A DNA stretch of 64,000 nt from Flavobacteriales bacterium (GTDB taxonomy: Bacteria; Bacteroidota; Bacteroidia; Flavobacteriales_D; Crocinitomicaceae), in assembly GCA_015665275.1 (NCBI GenBank), contig JADFAL010000036.1:1-64000 (forward strand). Direction: 5' to 3'. A program made the translations under genes and the position numbers. Each line of letters opens with the position of its first letter. Position 1 is the first letter of the stretch. The notes under the pieces are model-generated. The model saw only the letters and a program-made list of their open reading frames with translations. It had not been told where the DNA came from and did no database searches. Positions 61,066-64,000 of this stretch are shown here, one piece after another.

Positions 61066-63495
61066 ATGAAAAATATTTGTGCACTTCTGTTCTTGTATCT
61101 TGCTTTTGGAATAACAGCACAAACAAGTTATTCCGTTGTAGGAACTGTTTCCAATGAAGCGTCCCAACCAATTGACCTTACCTTGATTTCCGTTTTCAAC
61201 CAACTGGATACCTCATTTGTAAAATCGGAGTACACAGATTCGGACGGATCGTTCCAAATCACGAACCTTCCTGGGGGCGATTATATTTTACGATTTGGCG
61301 CCGGTGGATTTGAAAAGTTAGACCGATCGATCTCATTAACGGAAAACCTGAATCTAGAGAACGTTGCGCTTACTTCAGACGGAATCGAAATGGAAGCCGT
61401 TCAGGTGACCGCCACAGTTCCATTCGTACAGCGGAAAATTGATCGAACGGTCATTACTCCTGATGCGATGATTGCGAATGCAGGAAGCAATGCATTAGAG
61501 CTATTGGAGCGAGCTCCAGGCGTTACTGTTGATCAGAATGGTGTTATTGCCATCAAAGGGAGAACTGGAGTTAACGTGTACATTAATGACAAACCGTCTT
61601 ATCTATCTGGATCGGATTTAGAGGCATATTTGCGTTCGTTACCCGCAGCTTCAATAAAGAACATCGAAATCATTGAAAACCCACCAGCACACTACGAAGC
61701 TGCAGGAAACGCTGGAATCATCAACATTAACGTAAAAAGAAGCACGCTCAAGGGAGTTTATGGAAACGCTGCTGCGAGCTACCGAAGAAGTCGATACAAC
61801 AGTACCAACAATTACGCAAACCTGAACTACAATCGTAAAAAAGTAAGCCTCGCGGGTAGCATCAGTGGTGGTTTGTGGGAGAACTTCCAGGATTTGAATA
61901 TTAACCGATACTACTTGGACAATAATGGTGCACTGACTTCATCGTTCGAGCAAAATTCTTTCAATAATCGCAACGGACAGTACCTCAACGGACGATTGGC
62001 CATTGACTTCTACCCTACTGAAAAATCGACTTTTGGATTCTCGTATCGCGGTAACACGTCTCCCATTGATAGAAAAGTTGACAATACTTCAATCGTTTCA
62101 GATAATTTAGGCAATCTGCAACATGAAGTCGTGGCGGACAATCTTAGTGCCACCACTTTTAAAAGCAATCTCATTAGCGGGTATTTCACCAGAAAACTAG
62201 ATACTTTGGGCAGTCAGATTTCTTTGGATGCCGATTACGTTCAATACGTTTCCAGTAACGATCAGTTGTTCCAGAACTTTCAATACGATGCACAAGGGAA
62301 TCTAACCTATGAAGATCAGATTAATGGGGCAATTCCTTCTGAGATCACTATCTACGCTGCGAAAACAGGTTACACAAAGCCTTTTAAAAACAACTCAAAG
62401 TTTGATGCAGGAGCGCGTGTTGCCTATACACAAACAGACAATGAAGCTATTTACACCAATACCATCGGAGGCGTTACAACCCCAGATTACAATCTGAGGA
62501 ATCGTTTTCTTTACGACGAATGGATCAATGCTTTGTATGCGAACTATCAGATGCAAGCCGGACGTTTTGGTTTGCAATTTGGCCTTCGTGGTGAGATGAC
62601 GCGACTGGAAGGAAATCAATTGGGTAATGCTCAGGTTTCGGATACCATTTTTGTGAGAACATATGCTTCGCTCTTCCCTACTTTTCATGCTTCAACAAAA
62701 CTGGATTCAGCAGGGAATCACAATCTTAATTTGACCTATGGCCGTAGAATTGATCGTCCGTACTTTCAAGATTTGAACCCGTTCATAAGTCCGATCGATA
62801 AATTCACTTTCTATACCGGGAACCCTAATTTACTTCCGACATTCTCACACAATACCTCACTCACCTATTCTTTCAAAAACTTGATGAATGTTACCTTGAC
62901 GCATTCTTTAACAACAGATGAAATTCGTGAAACGCTTGAAATTCAGAACGAAATTTATTTCAGTCGACCGGGAAATATCGCTTCCTGTCAATTCCTATCA
63001 TTGGCCATCGATGGAAACATACCCGTCACTAAATGGTACCGAATTAATGGTTATGCAGAACTTGCGTATGTGCAATTCGACAGCCAATTATACACCCAGC
63101 AGTTGAATTCCCGTGGGATCAACGCTTTTGTTTCGTTGACAAATAGTTTCATTTTGAAAAAGGACTGGAGTTTTGAAATCAGCGGTAGATGGCTGAACAA
63201 TCAAACGGCTTCTCAATTGGTGATTCAAGGGTACGGAATGGTAAATGCCGGAGTTCGCAAACGTCTTTTCGAAGGAAAGGGAGATATTCGTATTGCTGCT
63301 AGTGATTTGTTTTACAGCAGAATTGGAAGCGGTGTTATCAATAATTTGGAGTCAACGGATGCTGATTGGAACAGTACATTTGATTCCAGAAGTGTGACGT
63401 TAACTCTATCCTATCGTTTTGGATCTTCGACAAATAACAGACAGAGACGCAACAGTTCAGGGTCGGAAGTGGAACAACAACGTGTAAGAGGGTAA
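61066..63495 (+). CDS. TonB-dependent receptor, outer membrane beta-barrel family
   Basis: 809 residues. Signal peptide 1-18 (ICALLFLYLAFGITAQT). Residues ~22-100 form a CarboxypepD-regulatory-like domain (YSVVGTVSNEASQPIDLTL, DGSFQITNLPGGDYIL). The plug domain (~120-230) has GSNALELLERAPGVTVDQNG, KGRTGVNVYINDKP, IENPPAHYEAAGNAGIINI. A long beta-barrel follows to the end (YGRRIDRPYFQDLNPF, GNPNLLPTFSHN), as in the OMP_b-brl_3 subclass; no SusC signature or SusD partner. The ligand is unknown. Confidence 0.92.
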   Translation: MKNICALLFLYLAFGITAQTSYSVVGTVSNEASQPIDLTLISVFNQLDTSFVKSEYTDSDGSFQITNLPGGDYILRFGAGGFEKLDRSISLTENLNLENVALTSDGIEMEAVQVTATVPFVQRKIDRTVITPDAMIANAGSNALELLERAPGVTVDQNGVIAIKGRTGVNVYINDKPSYLSGSDLEAYLRSLPAASIKNIEIIENPPAHYEAAGNAGIININVKRSTLKGVYGNAAASYRRSRYNSTNNYANLNYNRKKVSLAGSISGGLWENFQDLNINRYYLDNNGALTSSFEQNSFNNRNGQYLNGRLAIDFYPTEKSTFGFSYRGNTSPIDRKVDNTSIVSDNLGNLQHEVVADNLSATTFKSNLISGYFTRKLDTLGSQISLDADYVQYVSSNDQLFQNFQYDAQGNLTYEDQINGAIPSEITIYAAKTGYTKPFKNNSKFDAGARVAYTQTDNEAIYTNTIGGVTTPDYNLRNRFLYDEWINALYANYQMQAGRFGLQFGLRGEMTRLEGNQLGNAQVSDTIFVRTYASLFPTFHASTKLDSAGNHNLNLTYGRRIDRPYFQDLNPFISPIDKFTFYTGNPNLLPTFSHNTSLTYSFKNLMNVTLTHSLTTDEIRETLEIQNEIYFSRPGNIASCQFLSLAIDGNIPVTKWYRINGYAELAYVQFDSQLYTQQLNSRGINAFVSLTNSFILKKDWSFEISGRWLNNQTASQLVIQGYGMVNAGVRKRLFEGKGDIRIAASDLFYSRIGSGVINNLESTDADWNSTFDSRSVTLTLSYRFGSSTNNRQRRNSSGSEVEQQRVRG

Positions 63496-63659
63496 TTTTT
63501 GAAAATAACGATCCTCTAGAGCAATTTCTAGGATTCGCGAATGACCTTGTTAGCGAAATGGCGAGCAATATTCTTAATCTATTAATTCCCAAAAACTTAC
63601 TTCTAAATTCTTCTTGAATACAATTCCGAAAAGCTAAATTACTCCCAGAATCTACCCGG

Positions 63660-63720
63660 GTAAAATGTTGAATCTAAACCAGTAAATTGTTAAACAAAAT
63701 GCTGATTTTCAACATTTTAC
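63660..63720. promoter_or_regulatory. Long inverted repeat in the gap before the last gene
   Basis: GTAAAATGTTGAA (63660-63672) is the exact reverse complement of TTCAACATTTTAC (63708-63720), with 35 bases between. A further half-site AAAATGCTGA lies at 63697-63706. The palindrome TACCCGGGTA at 63653-63662 abuts it. The rest of the 315-base gap 63496-63810 shows nothing coding. Confidence 0.5.
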
Positions 63721-63810
63721 ATGGGCTTATCAATAGCTTTCCTTATATTTAGTCAGAACCTGATAAGGAAAATGTAATTCTTGTCCGGCGCTCTAAACCA
63801 AAACTGTAAA

Positions 63811-64000
63811 ATGAAACCATTAGTGTGCATCTTAATGATGACTGCACTGAACGCAATTGGACAGAATTTCAGCAACGCTGACCTTGAAGGCAACATGGGG
63901 ATGTCTGCTACCCCTCCGGATTGGTTTGTTGTTTCTTCTTCCGATCCCGTTTGTCAGGCATACAACAATATGGCAGCTACACCAGACGTTACCGGATTGC
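63811..64000 (+). CDS. Exported protein, N-terminal fragment (3' end outside window)
   Basis: The ATG at 63811 opens a frame that stays open to the window edge (63 codons). It starts MKPLVCILMMTALNAIGQ, a signal peptide, followed by NFSNADLEGNMGMSATPPDW, which resembles the start of T9SS-exported proteins with a carbohydrate-binding-like domain in this phylum. Too short to classify. Confidence 0.7.
   Translation, partial: MKPLVCILMMTALNAIGQNFSNADLEGNMGMSATPPDWFVVSSSDPVCQAYNNMAATPDVTGL

Overview
The window looks like the chromosome of a Bacteroidota member, most likely a Flavobacteriales bacterium of the Crocinitomicaceae type. This is inferred from content, not from a search. The evidence is: several secreted proteins ending in type IX secretion (T9SS) sorting domains; a PorX response regulator; the neighbour set DUF1599 / BT_3928-family / tpiA seen in this phylum; promoters of the TAnnTTTG type; weak or absent Shine-Dalgarno sites; and an AT-rich, mostly housekeeping gene set. 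No rRNA, CRISPR array, prophage or complete insertion sequence was seen.

Layout. 1-8293 (minus): a very large exported protein running off the left edge, then prmA, tpiA, a BT_3928-family membrane protein and a DUF1599 protein in one tight operon. 8304-9501 (plus): folP and a small membrane protein. 9682-15008: a PLP-dependent deaminase/desulfhydrase, a DUF5522 protein, a PlsC-type acyltransferase, an unknown anchored protein, a frameshifted metal-receptor gene and a cystathionine beta-synthase with CBS domains. 15044-19778: a T9SS cargo protein, a Na+/Ca2+ antiporter and an Omp28-like gene broken by an in-frame TGA. 19926-28719: uvrB, DUF3817, YegP, comB, an S1/P1-like hydrolase, a rhodanese, TfoX-N, a NatAB-type ABC exporter, a tryptophan-rich repeat protein and a response regulator.

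28720-29800 is the only clearly accessory-looking stretch. It holds tRNA-Leu(GAG) with promoter and terminator, a duplicated piece of the tRNA 3' end, palindromes and a gene remnant. 29801-34446: a choice-of-anchor B T9SS protein, a membrane protein with an XRE regulator and a small HMA-fold-like protein, and a MarR regulator. 34450-43202: an ATP-grasp protein, prfC, a WD40 scrap, an outer-membrane protein, ppx and ppk (polyphosphate turnover), an HsdR-N domain protein and a frameshifted outer-membrane protein. 43258-53215: an Ig-repeat T9SS protein, a lipoprotein, ald, tsaE, porX and an HD hydrolase. 53537-56926: SpoIID, lpxB, a membrane protein and surE in one operon. 57043-64000: DinB, an NlpC/P60 peptidase, a sugar-nucleotide epimerase, glyA, a TonB-dependent receptor and the start of another exported protein.

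No multigene system that I can call new was found. The points most worth checking are the TGA inside the CxxC motif of the Omp28-like gene, the tRNA-end duplication, a palindrome-containing dispersed repeat with three copies, two frameshifted genes, and the small secreted protein built of Trp-rich repeats.
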